A DNA stretch of 64,000 nt from Proteus appendicitidis (GCF_030271835.1 NZ_CP127389.1:2454001-2518000), one strand, 5' to 3'. Shown: positions 9,216-20,059, numbered from the stretch's first letter. Notes: generated by a model from the sequence alone, not told the origin. Made by a program: numbers and translations.

Positions 9216-9874
9216 TAGAATAAACCTCCGAGCAAGCCAAGACCGCCCCCAATTGCAGCGCCCCATGGACCACCAATAGATGCCCCAGCCATTGCACCAC
9301 CTAAACCACCCGTGATCCCTTGCTGAAATTGTGACGGTCTATTAGCCATAGCCGCTTGAGCATTTGCATTTTGTTGTAGCAATTGCCCCATATTGTTTGC
9401 GTAGTTTTGACCGGCACTAGCCTGCCCCTGCAAAGCACCAAGACCAACGTTGGCTAAGTTCTGGTAGTTATTCATTTGGTCAGCCAACCAACCTTGTCCA
9501 AGTGTAGGAGCGATAGATGAAAGCTGATTGCTTGTTGCTGTTGAACCCAATCCACCGGTAGCTTCTGCACTGGCTAATTGCTGATAACGAGCTTGGTTTG
9601 ATAAATCGTTAAATGCTTGAGAGTTGTAGTATTGGTTTAATGCTTGACCTTGACCTTCTAAAGAAGATAGGTTTTGCAATTGACCAATATACTGCTGGGC
9701 GAGTGGTGTAAACGGCGCAAGGTTTTGCATGTTTGTTTGCCACATTTCACGCTGTAACGCCGTGGCTTCACGAGTCGCATCAGCTTGAGCGCCCGCACCA
9801 CCATCACCACCACCTTTCATATACCCATTCATTGGTAGTAGTGAGTTTCTGAATTTCTCTGAAATAATCAGCAT
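9215..9874 (-). CDS. DNA ejection protein, gp7-like
   Basis: A 219-residue protein (P22 gp7 is 229). The middle is Gln-, Asn- and Ala-rich helix; the C-terminus is a glycine-rich apolar tail (GGPWGAAIGGGLGLLGGLF). P22 gp7 is cut at its N-terminus during assembly; the first 19 residues here could be the matching leader, but no site can be called. GAGGAG precedes the start, and the frame overlaps the end of gene 14 by 7 bases. Confidence 0.83.
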   Translation of the reverse strand: MLIISEKFRNSLLPMNGYMKGGGDGGAGAQADATREATALQREMWQTNMQNLAPFTPLAQQYIGQLQNLSSLEGQGQALNQYYNSQAFNDLSNQARYQQLASAEATGGLGSTATSNQLSSIAPTLGQGWLADQMNNYQNLANVGLGALQGQASAGQNYANNMGQLLQQNANAQAAMANRPSQFQQGITGGLGGAMAGASIGGPWGAAIGGGLGLLGGLF

Positions 9875-10329
9875 TTTAATAACTCCTCGTACTGTTCGCG
9901 TTTGAGTTGATAGATGGTGACACCTACTGGTTTACCGTTACTGATATACGCATCATCTAAATGACCGACACGTGTAGCACCAAGCATTTTCACAATAACG
10001 CGACCATATTTTGTAGTATCAGGAACCATAGTTACTGAGTTAGTGAATTGACTGTTTCCCAGCAACCATTTGCAGAATAATTTATGTGCATCAAAGGCGT
10101 ATTTACCACGGAATCCAGCATCAAAGATGGCGTGACACTCAACAACTGTATGCCAAAAATTACGCACCTCGAAAACACCAACCAATAGAACTCCTTCATA
10201 AATACCTAAGTAAAGCGCATCGGGTTTAATGAAATACTGATCATTGCTATCAACGATATTTCCCGTGTTCGACTGATCATTTAAAAACTCAGATAGCCGA
10301 ATAGGGTTATCAATAATTTTAATTTCCAT
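9868..10329 (-). CDS. Head assembly protein, gp14-like (DUF2824)
   Basis: A 153-residue protein with a GNAT-like pattern, including GVFEVRNFWHTVVECHAIF and then AHKLFCKWLL. P22 gp14 family members are thought to help the ejection proteins enter the procapsid. It shares its start with the end of the needle gene (10329) and is in the P22 position between genes 26 and 7. I see no intact acetyl-CoA loop, so enzymatic activity is doubtful. Confidence 0.8.
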   Translation of the reverse strand: MEIKIIDNPIRLSEFLNDQSNTGNIVDSNDQYFIKPDALYLGIYEGVLLVGVFEVRNFWHTVVECHAIFDAGFRGKYAFDAHKLFCKWLLGNSQFTNSVTMVPDTTKYGRVIVKMLGATRVGHLDDAYISNGKPVGVTIYQLKREQYEELLKC

Positions 10330-11030
10330 TAGTCTATTAATCCGTGTGAGCGAAGTGCATCTTCTAGCGCCTTTATTCGTCTCCTAGCCTCAATTAACCC
10401 ATTTGCTAGGTTTTGCATTTCTGAACGAGTGTAATCGGCACTGAATGAATAGGACTGGTTAGCATTAAACGATCCCTTAAGTGATGTACCTGTTGCCGAT
10501 GTAAAGCCAGTAACGCGAGTGCCGACAACTTTAGTTCCGTTTACTGAGTAGGACGTTGAAACATCGATAGGAGATAAAAGCTTCTGTTTTTCTGTTTTAC
10601 TGAGAGAAACGTAATCAACTTTGATTTCAGATATTTGACCATCGAGGTCTTGTATCTTTATTTTCAGCCCATCAACGTCCTGCTCAACGTTAAGGACTCT
10701 TACCTCTAACTTAGATAAATCCTCTTCTGTTTTTGTGATTCGCTCTTCATGATTAGCTAACTTAATACCATGCTCAACAATTGTTTGTTCGGCTTCACCA
10801 AGTCTTTCCTCATGATCTTCAAGAACAACATCTTGCTCATCATTCCTCTTTTGAGCATCGAAAGCTTCAGCGCCAGCCTCATTTGCACGACCAGCCACCT
10901 TCGCCATATCATCAGCACCGCTAAGCACTATTCGTCGATATGTTTCACTAAAGTTAGTCGGTAGGATATCTGGAACAATATAAGTGGCTTGAATTTCTAT
11001 GGGTTTAGAAAGGTCTTCACTTGCCATCAT
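10329..11030 (-). CDS. Tail needle, gp26-like
   Basis: 233 residues, the same length as P22 gp26. The trimeric needle plugs the portal and probes the envelope. Residues about 1-60 form the portal-plug region (KVAGRANEAGAEAFDAQKRN). A long heptad coiled coil follows to about 150. The C-terminal part, with YSVNGTKVVGTRVTGF, ends in ALEDALRSHGLID, almost identical to P22. It overlaps the gene 10 stop by ATGA. Confidence 0.92.
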   Translation of the reverse strand: MMASEDLSKPIEIQATYIVPDILPTNFSETYRRIVLSGADDMAKVAGRANEAGAEAFDAQKRNDEQDVVLEDHEERLGEAEQTIVEHGIKLANHEERITKTEEDLSKLEVRVLNVEQDVDGLKIKIQDLDGQISEIKVDYVSLSKTEKQKLLSPIDVSTSYSVNGTKVVGTRVTGFTSATGTSLKGSFNANQSYSFSADYTRSEMQNLANGLIEARRRIKALEDALRSHGLID

Positions 11031-12808
11031 TCAACCCTCATCGATAGATCACTCAGCGTTACAGGCGACTTAGTAATAACGCGAACTTTAAACCCTATGT
11101 TCTTTCTCACTCTTCCAACTCGTCGCCATAGAACACGGCGGTCATATTGGAAAGGTGAGTTTTGTTCAATCATTTGCTCACGACCAAAGTTAATGCCATC
11201 AGTCGTTGCAGAGAGAAATAACTTATCTGCAATCTGAGCAACGCCTGTTGATGCCTCAAGCTCTAAATCAAACACCCTTGCGTTATCGGCTTTAGCCATA
11301 GGAGTATATAAAATATGCTCTACTTGCTTGTCATACTGAGATGACTTATTGAAGGCAAGATTTCCAACAACACCATCGCTCTTATCTGCAACGGTGATCT
11401 GATTACCTTCATACATAAAATCAATTGCGCGATAGGTTTCGTCATACAGTCCAGACTTTAGAATGCACCACTGCGGATATTGCTGGCTTCCTGCTGCGTC
11501 AAAGCAAAGTGTATGTCGCTGTAAGTGAACAATGAGTAACTCATGACCATCGAAGCGAATAGTCTCAAGAGCCGCATGTGATAACTCGTCTGATGTATAA
11601 CTACGAATGATCTTATCAATACTTGCGGTAGATATTTGACTAGCAGAACCAGAGCCTAGGATATAGACAGATGGCGCTCCGTTTGCTGGGTTGCTGATGA
11701 ATGCAAATGATTCCCCGAACTTACACTTAGCATCACGACCAGCAATACCCATCTGAACCATATAAGATGGCTGTGGCGCATATATTACTTGTGACGCACT
11801 TGTTGAGCCGGTAATGGTGAAGTATTCGATGGTTGACGAACCAAAACAAAGCACCATGTCACGCCAAGAATCGATAGCAATGATGCCGTCAGGTTGAGAT
11901 TCAGCGGTGTAAAATGGACGATAACGATCAGGCTTTGATTCATCTTCTAAGTCAGTGACGCCAAACCTTTCACCGCCTTTCTGCAACCAGATGTAGCGCC
12001 CTCGGTTACGAGCAACATCGACAACATCACCTAATTCGTATTGAGGGTATCTTTCAACTACCTCTAACACTTCTTGCGTCATTACAAATTCAGTAACGTC
12101 TTTGGCTGTTTGTTCGCTAGATTTAGCAAGGTTCATTTTATACGTGACTGTAATTTTACCGCCTGCACGCTTAATGCCTTCGACTAGAACGTCAGTAAGA
12201 TAAGGTTTCTCGTCATCTTCCTGCTGAGATAATTTAACGCCCACCATTTGCTCAGTAATAAGCATCTCATTGCCGGTTTTACCATCAGAAGTTTTAGGCG
12301 TGATTTTTAACGTTAAGAACCCATCAAGATCATCCTTTGTGAGCGGCACAAAATCATCATTACCTTCTTTGTGCGTCCATTTTTTAACGTCACGTTTATA
12401 GCCTTCAGTAATTACCTCTTCCTCTGGCCAGTTAGATAACTCTTTAACCTCACCGTCATAGCGATAGAGTTTTAATTTACCGCCTGACGCTACTGCTTGA
12501 CTGTAGCCAGAGTGCGCCATAGTCACCCTGTCTTTACCTTGAATGTCAGCAATGGCATTCTGTCCACGATAAAGCTTATTACCACACACACGATAGACCG
12601 TGTTGTTTTTCGTGTTGTATTGGACACCACGAGATACACCATCAACACTATGGCGCTTTTCTAATGCAGGGAACGAGCGCAAATAACCGGACGCATTCAA
12701 CACCTCTTTCGGCGTGGCTAGCATGTTAACTGGCAGACCATCTATATAATCTGCTGTGTGCGTGTCTTTTCGCAAACCTCTAGCAAGAGGGATCTGAATC
12801 CTTGGCAT
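11027..12808 (-). CDS. Tail hub / DNA stabilisation protein gp10 with large insertion
   Basis: 593 residues against 472 in P22 gp10. The hub closes the portal vertex after packaging and holds the needle. Residues 1-128 and about 256-593 align well with P22 from memory (NADYID-like TADYIDGLPVNMLATPKE, then PQYELGDVVDVARNRGRY, and the C-terminal RKNIGFKVRVITKSPVTLS). About 120 residues between them, after SNWP, have no P22 counterpart; this insert is charged and beta-rich (ending in KITVTYKM, then TQEVLEVVERY). An added surface domain at the tail hub is likely. The start overlaps gene 4 by 29 bases. Confidence 0.88.
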   Translation of the reverse strand: MPRIQIPLARGLRKDTHTADYIDGLPVNMLATPKEVLNASGYLRSFPALEKRHSVDGVSRGVQYNTKNNTVYRVCGNKLYRGQNAIADIQGKDRVTMAHSGYSQAVASGGKLKLYRYDGEVKELSNWPEEEVITEGYKRDVKKWTHKEGNDDFVPLTKDDLDGFLTLKITPKTSDGKTGNEMLITEQMVGVKLSQQEDDEKPYLTDVLVEGIKRAGGKITVTYKMNLAKSSEQTAKDVTEFVMTQEVLEVVERYPQYELGDVVDVARNRGRYIWLQKGGERFGVTDLEDESKPDRYRPFYTAESQPDGIIAIDSWRDMVLCFGSSTIEYFTITGSTSASQVIYAPQPSYMVQMGIAGRDAKCKFGESFAFISNPANGAPSVYILGSGSASQISTASIDKIIRSYTSDELSHAALETIRFDGHELLIVHLQRHTLCFDAAGSQQYPQWCILKSGLYDETYRAIDFMYEGNQITVADKSDGVVGNLAFNKSSQYDKQVEHILYTPMAKADNARVFDLELEASTGVAQIADKLFLSATTDGINFGREQMIEQNSPFQYDRRVLWRRVGRVRKNIGFKVRVITKSPVTLSDLSMRVE

Positions 12809-13277
12809 GTGGTTTTCTCCTGTGGAAGTATCGTTGACCAGTCATCGTTAATAAGCGATTACCTGAGCCAATAGGGAAACCATCTGGATGATGAGATCTG
12901 GCATTTTTAGCTCTCTTTAAAGCGCAACTACGCATGAGTCTTTCTTTGCCATATCTAGCAGTTGTAATAACTTTATCGAGTGGAATAATTTGATAATCGG
13001 GAGCGATACGAGTGGCTAAGTTATAGATAACCGCATTGATGGCTTGCTTATGCAGACCGTGCTCATCACCTTGGTCAATGGGTGTATCTTCATCAGCGAA
13101 CTTATAGCCAGTATGAATGCCTGCACCATCTTCAAACCACTCATACATCATTGACTCTAAATCAACCACACCATCTTCTAATGACTGTGGCTCGATATCG
13201 GTTAATGTAGCATCGGAAGCAACACCTAACTTACGTAATGCCGCTACGACTAACTCACCCTTCGTTGTGATCTGCAT
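12780..13277 (-). CDS. Head-to-tail adaptor, gp4-like
   Basis: 165 residues (P22 gp4: 166). It starts MQITTKGELVVAALRKLGVA and continues SDATLTDIEPQS, nearly the P22 sequence. It forms the ring between portal and gp10; P22 gp4 has also been reported to have muralytic activity. The frame overlaps genes on both sides, typical of this tightly coupled block. Confidence 0.9.
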   Translation of the reverse strand: MQITTKGELVVAALRKLGVASDATLTDIEPQSLEDGVVDLESMMYEWFEDGAGIHTGYKFADEDTPIDQGDEHGLHKQAINAVIYNLATRIAPDYQIIPLDKVITTARYGKERLMRSCALKRAKNARSHHPDGFPIGSGNRLLTMTGQRYFHRRKPHAKDSDPSC

Positions 13278-13458
13278 CTTTTACCGCCTTTTTCTTGGTA
13301 GCGGGTTTATCTTCAGTTTTCTTCTTGGTGTCGTTTGGATTTTTACACCAGCCATCTTTCAAATGACTTTCAATTTCATCATCGTTGACAGTGATAATTT
13401 GAAGACTCATGCCCCAAATTTTCACATCACCATTGGCTTTATAAAGCATCGTTTTCAT
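13255..13458 (-). CDS. Small basic/acidic phage protein between coat and gp4 genes
   Basis: 67 residues, unknown function. The N-terminal half is folded-looking (YKANGDVKIWGMSLQIITV, then HLKDGWCKNP). The C-terminal third is a Lys-, Asp- and Glu-rich tail. The ATG at 13458 has GGAG 8 bases upstream; a TTG 12 bases earlier overlaps the site. It is the first gene after a terminator that follows the coat gene and overlaps gene 4 by 23 bases. A minor virion or assembly role is possible from position only. Confidence 0.75.
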   Translation of the reverse strand: MKTMLYKANGDVKIWGMSLQIITVNDDEIESHLKDGWCKNPNDTKKKTEDKPATKKKAVKDADHNEG

Positions 13459-13481
13459 TGTCATCTCCAATAAAAAAGGGA

Positions 13482-13503
13482 GCCGAAGCTCCCGAATAAC
13501 AGC
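13482..13503 (-). terminator. Terminator directly after the coat gene
   Basis: On the minus strand GGGAGC-TTCG-GCTCCC is followed by six T residues. It starts 6 bases past the coat stop and sits inside the late operon, so read-through or antitermination is needed to reach genes 4 to 16. It may help keep coat protein in excess. Confidence 0.8.
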
Positions 13504-13509
13504 GATGGT

Positions 13510-14793
13510 TTATTTTTGACCTGTCAGACCAACACCAACTGCTTCAGGTCGTTTGGTACATGCAGAATACCAAACCGCAATACGACATTTACCTTCCAGT
13601 GTTGAGATATCACCCTGATATGCAACAACGCCATTTAGCCCGACAGATGGGATGCTGAATGACTCAGTTTTCATTCCACTGAACAGCGAATGATTGAGAG
13701 GGATCGGCTGTGACAGAAGAGTGATTGAATCATCAGCCCAGAAGATATTAGTCTTGGCAGTTTTCACGTTAATGACACTGATTGCAGCCCCTGCCGCCAG
13801 TGAGGTGTTAACGTTGGCATATGCACGCTCTTCCGGTTTCAGGGCTGTATCATCCAGAGCGATAGGTTTCGGCATGATAGTGATGTTATTACCATCAACA
13901 CCAACAACTGCAAACGTTGCGTCCTGAGTGAGTAAATCTTTTGCCATCTGTGAGATAAACTTAACACCGGCAAAACTGATCTTGTCGCCGCGCTTAAATG
14001 CAGAACCATCGCTAACTTTAACTACTGCTGTGCGGTTATCAACGTTCTCGCGGTTACCATCAACATCTTCCTTCCATGCTTCAGGCTTAAACTTCTGAGC
14101 ACCATCGACAGTAACACCAGTTGCTGTTCCAGCGGTTAGAGTTGGAAGCTTAGGCGAGCGAAGAACATTTTCAAAACCTGCAATTTGCTTTTGAATGGTT
14201 CCTGATTTGTATGCTTCCTCTTGAATGCGTCCATATAAATCTTTACCCACCAGGTTATAACCAGCTTTTAGGTAATCGCCAGGGTTAAAGAAGTAACTCA
14301 AACCTTCATTGCGGTTTAACTCACGAGAGAAGATAAGAGATTCGGCCAGAGATACAAAACCCCAAGAATCTGCGCCATTTGACAGATCGCCAGCATCAGC
14401 AATAACCAGAGATGCGGTATCAGCCGCCTGTTTAGCAATAGACGTTTCCACGTTGTTTGCTAATTTTAAACCTGAAGCTCGGATGCGGCGGCGTAAAGAT
14501 GTTTCATCGCGAACATCATCAGCGCGTAGACCAAAGAAATCATTATCAGGAACGCCCATGTTACATTTAACAGAAAGCTCCAAGATACTTGTTTCTTTTT
14601 TGGTTAAATCCCAGCCAGGCTGTGTTGGAGCTTCTTGCTCTACTGGCATCCAGAATGTATTTTGAGAGCGTTGCATTTCACCAGCTGGAGGCGTGTATTT
14701 ACCTACACGCTGAGCCATCGGGCAGTTATTTTCGATAGTGTTTACTACTTCATCCACCATATAGGTGATGATTTGACCTTCATTTAAAGCCAT
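13510..14793 (-). CDS. Major capsid (coat) protein gp5
   Basis: 427 residues (P22: 430). Near-identical landmarks include [58 protein letters not shown] and KLANNVE. It has the HK97 fold, with the inserted domain expected near residues 220-345, the most divergent part here. The ATG overlaps the scaffold stop by one base and the gene is followed by a strong terminator. Confidence 0.95.
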   Translation of the reverse strand: MALNEGQIITYMVDEVVNTIENNCPMAQRVGKYTPPAGEMQRSQNTFWMPVEQEAPTQPGWDLTKKETSILELSVKCNMGVPDNDFFGLRADDVRDETSLRRRIRASGLKLANNVETSIAKQAADTASLVIADAGDLSNGADSWGFVSLAESLIFSRELNRNEGLSYFFNPGDYLKAGYNLVGKDLYGRIQEEAYKSGTIQKQIAGFENVLRSPKLPTLTAGTATGVTVDGAQKFKPEAWKEDVDGNRENVDNRTAVVKVSDGSAFKRGDKISFAGVKFISQMAKDLLTQDATFAVVGVDGNNITIMPKPIALDDTALKPEERAYANVNTSLAAGAAISVINVKTAKTNIFWADDSITLLSQPIPLNHSLFSGMKTESFSIPSVGLNGVVAYQGDISTLEGKCRIAVWYSACTKRPEAVGVGLTGQK

Positions 14794-15707
14794 TATTTTA
14801 TTCCTTGTAATTTAGCCTTGATAGCGCGGTACTTTTGTACATCACCTTTACTTGCTGCATCATCCATTTGCTTTTGTAATGCCGCGACATTTGCCGCTGT
14901 AACATCACCACTAATAGGTTCGTCAGCAGGAGGCGCAGATGAACGTTGCGATCCGCGAGGCTTGAGAGTTAAACGATCAGCTAATCTAGTTAGCTCAATA
15001 GTTGTTTGGACTGGGTTTTTGCTAAATAAATCTTTGGCTTTTTCTGGGTTTGCGCCCAAGTAATAAATGATTGCGGCTGATTTATCTGGGAAGTTTTGAG
15101 CAATTGCTTCATAGACACCTTGCGGTAATACTTGCAATGCAGAATCTTCTTTTTCCTGATAATCAGGCAGGTTTAGCTTCTCAGCCGCATCATAGTGCGC
15201 CTTGATTGCATTAGCTACTTGTTGACCTTGCTGTGTATATTCCTGAGTTCTACGACCCTGATCTGCTACCGCTTTACTTCTTGCATCCAAGGCTTTGTTT
15301 TGCCACTGCAATAAATCGGCTTGGAATGCTGCGTTTGCCTTGTGAGTGTCGTAGTCATACTTGCCTAATGCCTCATCAGACAAATAATCATCTAATTTTG
15401 GCATTGCAGGAAGTTCAGGATTCACGCGCAAGTGTTCTGGAAGCTCGCCGTTTTCAATAGCTTTAACCTGCTGTTCTATTTCTTTCTGGCGCTTGCGAGC
15501 GATACGCTTTGCCGCTTGAACAGCGTTGTTATTGGGCTTTCCCTCCTGTGTACTCTCATCGTCTTTCAGTACAATATCGAAGCCTTCTTCTTGTCCTGTG
15601 TTACCGTTGGCATTATCGATAACTGAGCCATCTGCGGATGCCGCCGCCTGATCGCCAGACAGGATTAATTCTTCAGATTTATTCTGAATTTCGGTGGTTG
15701 TGCTCAT
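14793..15707 (-). CDS. Scaffolding protein gp8
   Basis: 304 residues (P22: 303). It is highly charged and helical. The last 30 residues hold the coat-binding helix-turn-helix ([20 protein letters not shown]), nearly as in P22. It directs procapsid assembly and leaves before packaging. It follows the portal gene by 14 bases and touches the coat gene, so translation is probably coupled. Confidence 0.93.
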   Translation of the reverse strand: MSTTTEIQNKSEELILSGDQAAASADGSVIDNANGNTGQEEGFDIVLKDDESTQEGKPNNNAVQAAKRIARKRQKEIEQQVKAIENGELPEHLRVNPELPAMPKLDDYLSDEALGKYDYDTHKANAAFQADLLQWQNKALDARSKAVADQGRRTQEYTQQGQQVANAIKAHYDAAEKLNLPDYQEKEDSALQVLPQGVYEAIAQNFPDKSAAIIYYLGANPEKAKDLFSKNPVQTTIELTRLADRLTLKPRGSQRSSAPPADEPISGDVTAANVAALQKQMDDAASKGDVQKYRAIKAKLQGIK

Positions 15708-15721
15708 GATATTTAACTCTC

Positions 15722-17812
15722 TTACATGGTTTGAGGATTTTTCTCGACGTTATTGTCGGTAGGAATATTTTGTTGTTGCTGTTGTGCAACCTCGTTCAGA
15801 AGTTTAATTGCTTGCATCACTGCGCCTTGCTTCAAGTCCTCAGCCTTAGCTAAGGTCAAAGTAGTATTAGCCTGTGATTCAAGTGCATTATTCTGAGCGG
15901 TAAATGCTTTGATTTGTGTTTCAGCCATGCGATTTTGTGCGTTAACCAGTTCGGCTTCCGCTTTCTTCTGCTCGGCTTGTGCTGCCACCATCATTGGATC
16001 TTGATTGCTTTGTGCTGCTTGCTGAGCCTCCATCAACCATTGTTGCTCTTCCTCGGTCTCTGGTTTCTTCAAGCCATTAACAATCAATTCCTTGTTGGCG
16101 TAATCTCTGATGTATTCAACGCCTTTACCTTCCATCATGTTTGCATATGTCAGCATCATGACATTCCAGATAGGGTGCTCAGGTGGAACCTTGGTGATAA
16201 GCTCGCCTATCTCAGCTCTAGCAGCATCTTTTTGCGATTGGAAAGATGGTCCTACATCAGTAAATGTTTCGTACTTGCCTCGGATATCATTGCGAACAAT
16301 CATTTCACCTTTGCGGAAATCTAATTCTTCCTGCATTAGCTCAATCTGATTCTCCCCACCATCCTCTGCAGTTGTTGTTACTGTTCTATTGGTGTCGTAT
16401 ATCTCAGCCGCGATTGATGCGTAAATTTCACCATCACGGCGCATTGCAATAGCTAAGTTATCCTGAAACACATACGTTTCTAGGTCGATGCGACTATTTA
16501 GTTGATTAACGGTATCGAACGCCACTTGCCCATTAGCCGCATCAGTATCAACACCGACACGAGCAGTTGACTTGGCAGCCTCCGTTGCCACTTCCAGAAG
16601 TAATGCGTCAGCTTGTGAAACCTCGGCATTCTCCATGTACGCAACAGGTGAAGGAGGAAGATCGACATTATTCTCATCAGTGCGGTTGAGTAGATAGTAG
16701 GGGTAGTCATCCTCACCACTAAACATGTGCTCATACCCTGCTATCTGCTCAGGATAAAAGAATGGTTTCTTCTTAGGTGACTTAGCTGCGGTGTCAGCAG
16801 ACTTGGATAAGATAAAGTTACGTAGTCGTTGAGCATCCTTTGATAACCTAACCACACCTTCGTATAGCTCGTTATCATCAAAGAATGACCACTCACCATA
16901 CACAGGAACAATTGGAATATGCTCGCCAGCTATCGGCATTCTATCTTTCAGAATACCTGTGCTGGTGATGATTAATTTATAGACTCTGCGCTTTTTAACT
17001 TTACGCTCGCCTACTTTTTCATAACCAGCATCAGCCAGCTCATCAATCTTTTCTTTCGCTTCCTTTGCTGAATACGTTTGAAGGTCATTAGTTAGCGGAT
17101 CACGATAGACAAATACTAACTCTTTCTTTTCCTCTACCTCGTAATACTCAGCAATATGAATTGTCTTTCCATTTGACCAAGTGAAAAGTAAGTCGTTATT
17201 AGGTGACTGGAAAGATGGTTGAATGTCAGAATCTAACCCGTACTGCTCAGCGAAAGACTCCCACCCATTAACATTCATTGCGTGAATGATGGTGCAATTC
17301 TTAGCGTCCGACTTATCCATTGCCTTGGCGTTACAATCCCAGATAACGTGAGTGCAAGACTCATGCATTGGAACACGTCGGATAATCTGGTTATTACTGG
17401 TTGGGTTATCGTCCTCATATTCAGTAACGAGCCGCCAAGTACCGTAACCACATTCGATTTGCTCTCTTACCGCCACGTTAACGGCAATCTTTGAGCTGTT
17501 GTTTCTCATGTCAGTTCGATACATGCCCATGAGAATATCAGCGGCATCGGATGGTGCGTTATCCTTCGGTCGATACTGAACCTCAATAGGATTCTTACGC
17601 ATCTCAGCAACGAGCTTGCGAACCATTGGACGAACTACATCAAACTGACCTCGGTATTGCAATGTGACGTAGCTTTCAAGCCAATCATCCCACTGACTAA
17701 CGCGACTAAAGAATAAATCGTTTCTCGCCTCCGTTCTGGCATTTTCAGACGCAGAGTAGTCGAGGTCGATTTTGCGAAGTATTTTCTCAAGCCGCTCGTT
17801 TCTATCGACCAT
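15722..17812 (-). CDS. Portal protein gp1
   Basis: 696 residues (P22: 725). It forms the twelve-subunit packaging and ejection channel. The sequence opens with helices ([20 protein letters not shown]). The C-terminal 100 residues are Gln-, Asn- and Ala-rich helix, matching the long barrel of P22, and end in a short acidic tail. It starts 2 bases after the terminase stop and is followed by scaffold and coat. Confidence 0.92.
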   Translation of the reverse strand: MVDRNERLEKILRKIDLDYSASENARTEARNDLFFSRVSQWDDWLESYVTLQYRGQFDVVRPMVRKLVAEMRKNPIEVQYRPKDNAPSDAADILMGMYRTDMRNNSSKIAVNVAVREQIECGYGTWRLVTEYEDDNPTSNNQIIRRVPMHESCTHVIWDCNAKAMDKSDAKNCTIIHAMNVNGWESFAEQYGLDSDIQPSFQSPNNDLLFTWSNGKTIHIAEYYEVEEKKELVFVYRDPLTNDLQTYSAKEAKEKIDELADAGYEKVGERKVKKRRVYKLIITSTGILKDRMPIAGEHIPIVPVYGEWSFFDDNELYEGVVRLSKDAQRLRNFILSKSADTAAKSPKKKPFFYPEQIAGYEHMFSGEDDYPYYLLNRTDENNVDLPPSPVAYMENAEVSQADALLLEVATEAAKSTARVGVDTDAANGQVAFDTVNQLNSRIDLETYVFQDNLAIAMRRDGEIYASIAAEIYDTNRTVTTTAEDGGENQIELMQEELDFRKGEMIVRNDIRGKYETFTDVGPSFQSQKDAARAEIGELITKVPPEHPIWNVMMLTYANMMEGKGVEYIRDYANKELIVNGLKKPETEEEQQWLMEAQQAAQSNQDPMMVAAQAEQKKAEAELVNAQNRMAETQIKAFTAQNNALESQANTTLTLAKAEDLKQGAVMQAIKLLNEVAQQQQQNIPTDNNVEKNPQTM

Positions 17813-17814
17813 TG

Positions 17815-19311
17815 TTATCTCCTAATCGGCCTAATCGGTGCGGGAATTTTCTTTTCTTTTTTCTTGTTGATATCACGTAACTGCTTAGCAAAGCGGCGCA
17901 TCATGTAGGCATAGCGAACAGCATCAAGCACGTCGTCGTTTGTTTTGACTATCTTCCCGTTTTCATCACGGTGATATAGCCTGAACTCTTCAAAGAATGG
18001 CTCGCAGGTGTTAAATACACGGAATCGGTTATCAAGCATCAGATCACGTAACTCATTAATGCCTGACTCAACTGAGTTGCCACCCTCTGCAAATGTTGCA
18101 TGCTCCTTCAACATCAAGAAACCAGCATCTGCATACTGAGTTTTTAGCTGCTCACCGCCGCCCTTTTCATGCTGATGACCATCATGAGGCCACGCTACTG
18201 GGATTTTATTAGCCCATGATTTAACAGCGCCCCAAGCCTGAACCGCTGTGTTTTCAGACTTCTTCCACACTCTAGCAAGATAAAAAACATCCTCATCTTT
18301 ATCCCACCATAACTGGATATGAGCCTGTGGGTGATTCCAGCCGAAATCCTGACCATCGATAATGTAAAAGTGCTCAGGACATTCGAAAGGCTGACACTTA
18401 ATAGACTCTTCAGGTATTTGGTAAATCCTGCCACTACCCATTGTTGGGATACCACGAGCACGCGCTTCTCTTTCATGCTCTGGATATGAAGCGACAATTC
18501 GCTCTTTCTCTTCTTCGGTGTAGTGATCAGCGTCATAAATAGTCATGTTGACTACCTTCTGAGCCTTGGATGGATTCTTGAGAAACTTCTCTACTACCGT
18601 AGACATACCCATTAGCGGGGTGAATGTTAGAATGGAAAACTGACCGTATTTATTGGTACGAGTTAAGCCTTCAGAATAGATTGAATATGGCGGCTCTTCA
18701 TCGAACCACACGCCATGTATTGTGTCACCCTGCCATCTAGCGCGCCCTTGAGAGTAAGGTTTGAAGTAGCAGATTGACATTCCATCTTCCACGCCTTCAG
18801 CATTGCGGTGTCGGATAAGTATGTGATCTACAAGATTTGGGTAAAACGGTGATTTTTTCCAACTAATAACATCTTCTTTTGGAATTGAGCCGTAACCTAT
18901 CTCGCCTGCTTCCTCCACTCGACCGCACAATATACGCTGAGTTGTTTTGGTTACTGTTTCGTTAGTTTCACCACCAACCCACCATACATTAGGCTCAAGG
19001 AACCGCTTACCTTTCCATTCACCTTTCCATGCACCATCTTCGGGATAGCCTTTAGTGCCCGGATATCTTCCGGTTAAGTGGAATGCAACCTCGGCGCCAC
19101 CTGTATATGACTTACCCAACTGGTTACCAGCCATGAAGCAGCGCTCGAAGTAATCACTACCAGCATCAATAAATTCTCTTTGTTTGCTATAGGGAGAGTA
19201 TTCAAATAAACGATGCGTTTTTCTGTACTCTTCTTCCTCTTCCAATAACTCAAGCAACTCGAACTGCTCATCGTCATTCAAGTTATCAAGTATCTGATCC
19301 AGATTTTCCAC
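17815..19311 (-). CDS. Terminase large subunit gp2
   Basis: About 498 residues with the GTG start at 19311, equal to P22 gp2 (499). This start lines up with P22 ([20 protein letters not shown]) and has AAGGAG 10 bases upstream; an ATG at 19350 would add 13 unmatched residues. The ATPase domain has the Walker A-like GNQLGKS and Walker B VWFDEEPP; the nuclease domain has DGQDFGWN and [12 protein letters not shown]. The middle is nearly identical to P22, as is the end (PAPIRPIRR). It drives headful packaging with the small subunit, whose gene it overlaps by 26 bases. Confidence 0.95.
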   Translation of the reverse strand: MENLDQILDNLNDDEQFELLELLEEEEEYRKTHRLFEYSPYSKQREFIDAGSDYFERCFMAGNQLGKSYTGGAEVAFHLTGRYPGTKGYPEDGAWKGEWKGKRFLEPNVWWVGGETNETVTKTTQRILCGRVEEAGEIGYGSIPKEDVISWKKSPFYPNLVDHILIRHRNAEGVEDGMSICYFKPYSQGRARWQGDTIHGVWFDEEPPYSIYSEGLTRTNKYGQFSILTFTPLMGMSTVVEKFLKNPSKAQKVVNMTIYDADHYTEEEKERIVASYPEHEREARARGIPTMGSGRIYQIPEESIKCQPFECPEHFYIIDGQDFGWNHPQAHIQLWWDKDEDVFYLARVWKKSENTAVQAWGAVKSWANKIPVAWPHDGHQHEKGGGEQLKTQYADAGFLMLKEHATFAEGGNSVESGINELRDLMLDNRFRVFNTCEPFFEEFRLYHRDENGKIVKTNDDVLDAVRYAYMMRRFAKQLRDINKKKEKKIPAPIRPIRR

Positions 19312-19777
19312 GGTTGAATAACTCCTTAATTCGAGAGCGTCGCTTGTCACGGTCTCCCTTATCTGGAGTTACATCCTCGACCTCTTGTCTGTCTTTGAGA
19401 CCTAAATCACGAGCAATAATATTTGCATTCAGTAAGTCAGCGGCTGCGCCTGAGAACTTCTGATCGTAGATAACTTTCTCAGCTCGCGTAGTGACCTCGA
19501 TAAAATCTTCCTTAGCGCGATATAGTCGCCATGTGTCTTCGTGTATATCGATAAACAAGCAAAGCCCTGATAGCGTCATAGCTCGCATTTTAGGCAACTT
19601 CTCTTTAGTCACTAACCCTTGGAATGCAAACGCCTTAGTTTCATACAGTGGATTCTCTTCAACCCATTCAAAGTATTCACAGCAGGCACTCCATAAATCA
19701 TCAGGCGATTCGAATATGGGCTTTCTTCCGTGACTACTTCTAGCCTCCCAGAATCTATTTCCTTTTGGTGCAGCCAT
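19286..19777 (-). CDS. Terminase small subunit gp3
   Basis: 163 residues (P22: 162). It begins [20 protein letters not shown] and ends in a P22-like DNA-binding tail ([20 protein letters not shown]). It recognises pac and starts packaging. The ATG at 19777 has GGGGG 6 bases upstream; the 6 codons before it are unlikely to be used. In P22 the pac site lies inside this gene, and a similar sequence is present here at 19489-19510. Confidence 0.95.
   Translation of the reverse strand: MAAPKGNRFWEARSSHGRKPIFESPDDLWSACCEYFEWVEENPLYETKAFAFQGLVTKEKLPKMRAMTLSGLCLFIDIHEDTWRLYRAKEDFIEVTTRAEKVIYDQKFSGAAADLLNANIIARDLGLKDRQEVEDVTPDKGDRDKRRSRIKELFNRGKSGSDT
19489..19510 (-). promoter_or_regulatory. pac-like packaging site inside terminase small-subunit gene
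   Basis: On the minus strand the segment begins GAAGATTTTATC and continues GAGGTCACTA. It lies at the codons where P22 has its 22-bp pac site and matches it at about 15 of 22 positions, including GAAGA and GAGGTC. The P22 sequence is from memory. Function is inferred. Confidence 0.55.
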
Positions 19778-19831
19778 ATATCCCCCTTTAATCAATTATC
19801 CAGCCCACTCGTAAATGAGCTGTGTAATTAA

Positions 19832-20059
19832 CTACTGCGCAAATAAATCTAATGCTTGTTGAGCATCACGCGCCGCTTTCTGTGCTCGCGCTACAAACTG
19901 AGCTTCTGTCTGGCATGTCTTGTATGCGTCTTTGAATAACTCAAACTTGAGAGCATCGTCTTTTACGAACTCGATAGCTGCTTGAGCCGCTGCAGTATCA
20001 TTGCCAACTAACCGTAATAGCTCTAAGCGCATTTGATTCTGTGCTGTAATTTCTGTCAT
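19832..20059 (-). CDS. Small helical phage protein, DUF2560-like
   Basis: 75 residues, mostly helical (ITAQNQMRLELLRLVGND, then AAAQAAIEFVKDD). It resembles the DUF2560 family as I remember it; function unknown. The ATG at 20059 has AGGA 8 bases upstream, so the longer frame from 20098 is not preferred. It lies between lysis and terminase genes. Confidence 0.7.
   Translation of the reverse strand: MTEITAQNQMRLELLRLVGNDTAAAQAAIEFVKDDALKFELFKDAYKTCQTEAQFVARAQKAARDAQQALDLFAQ

Noticed and set aside
15914..16324. 136-codon plus-strand frame opposite the portal gene
   Set aside because: Composition is that of a complementary strand of a helix-rich protein and the portal gene is certain.
17815..19350. 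ATG start at 19350 for the large terminase
   Set aside because: It adds 13 residues unlike P22; the GTG at 19311 matches the P22 start and has AAGGAG.
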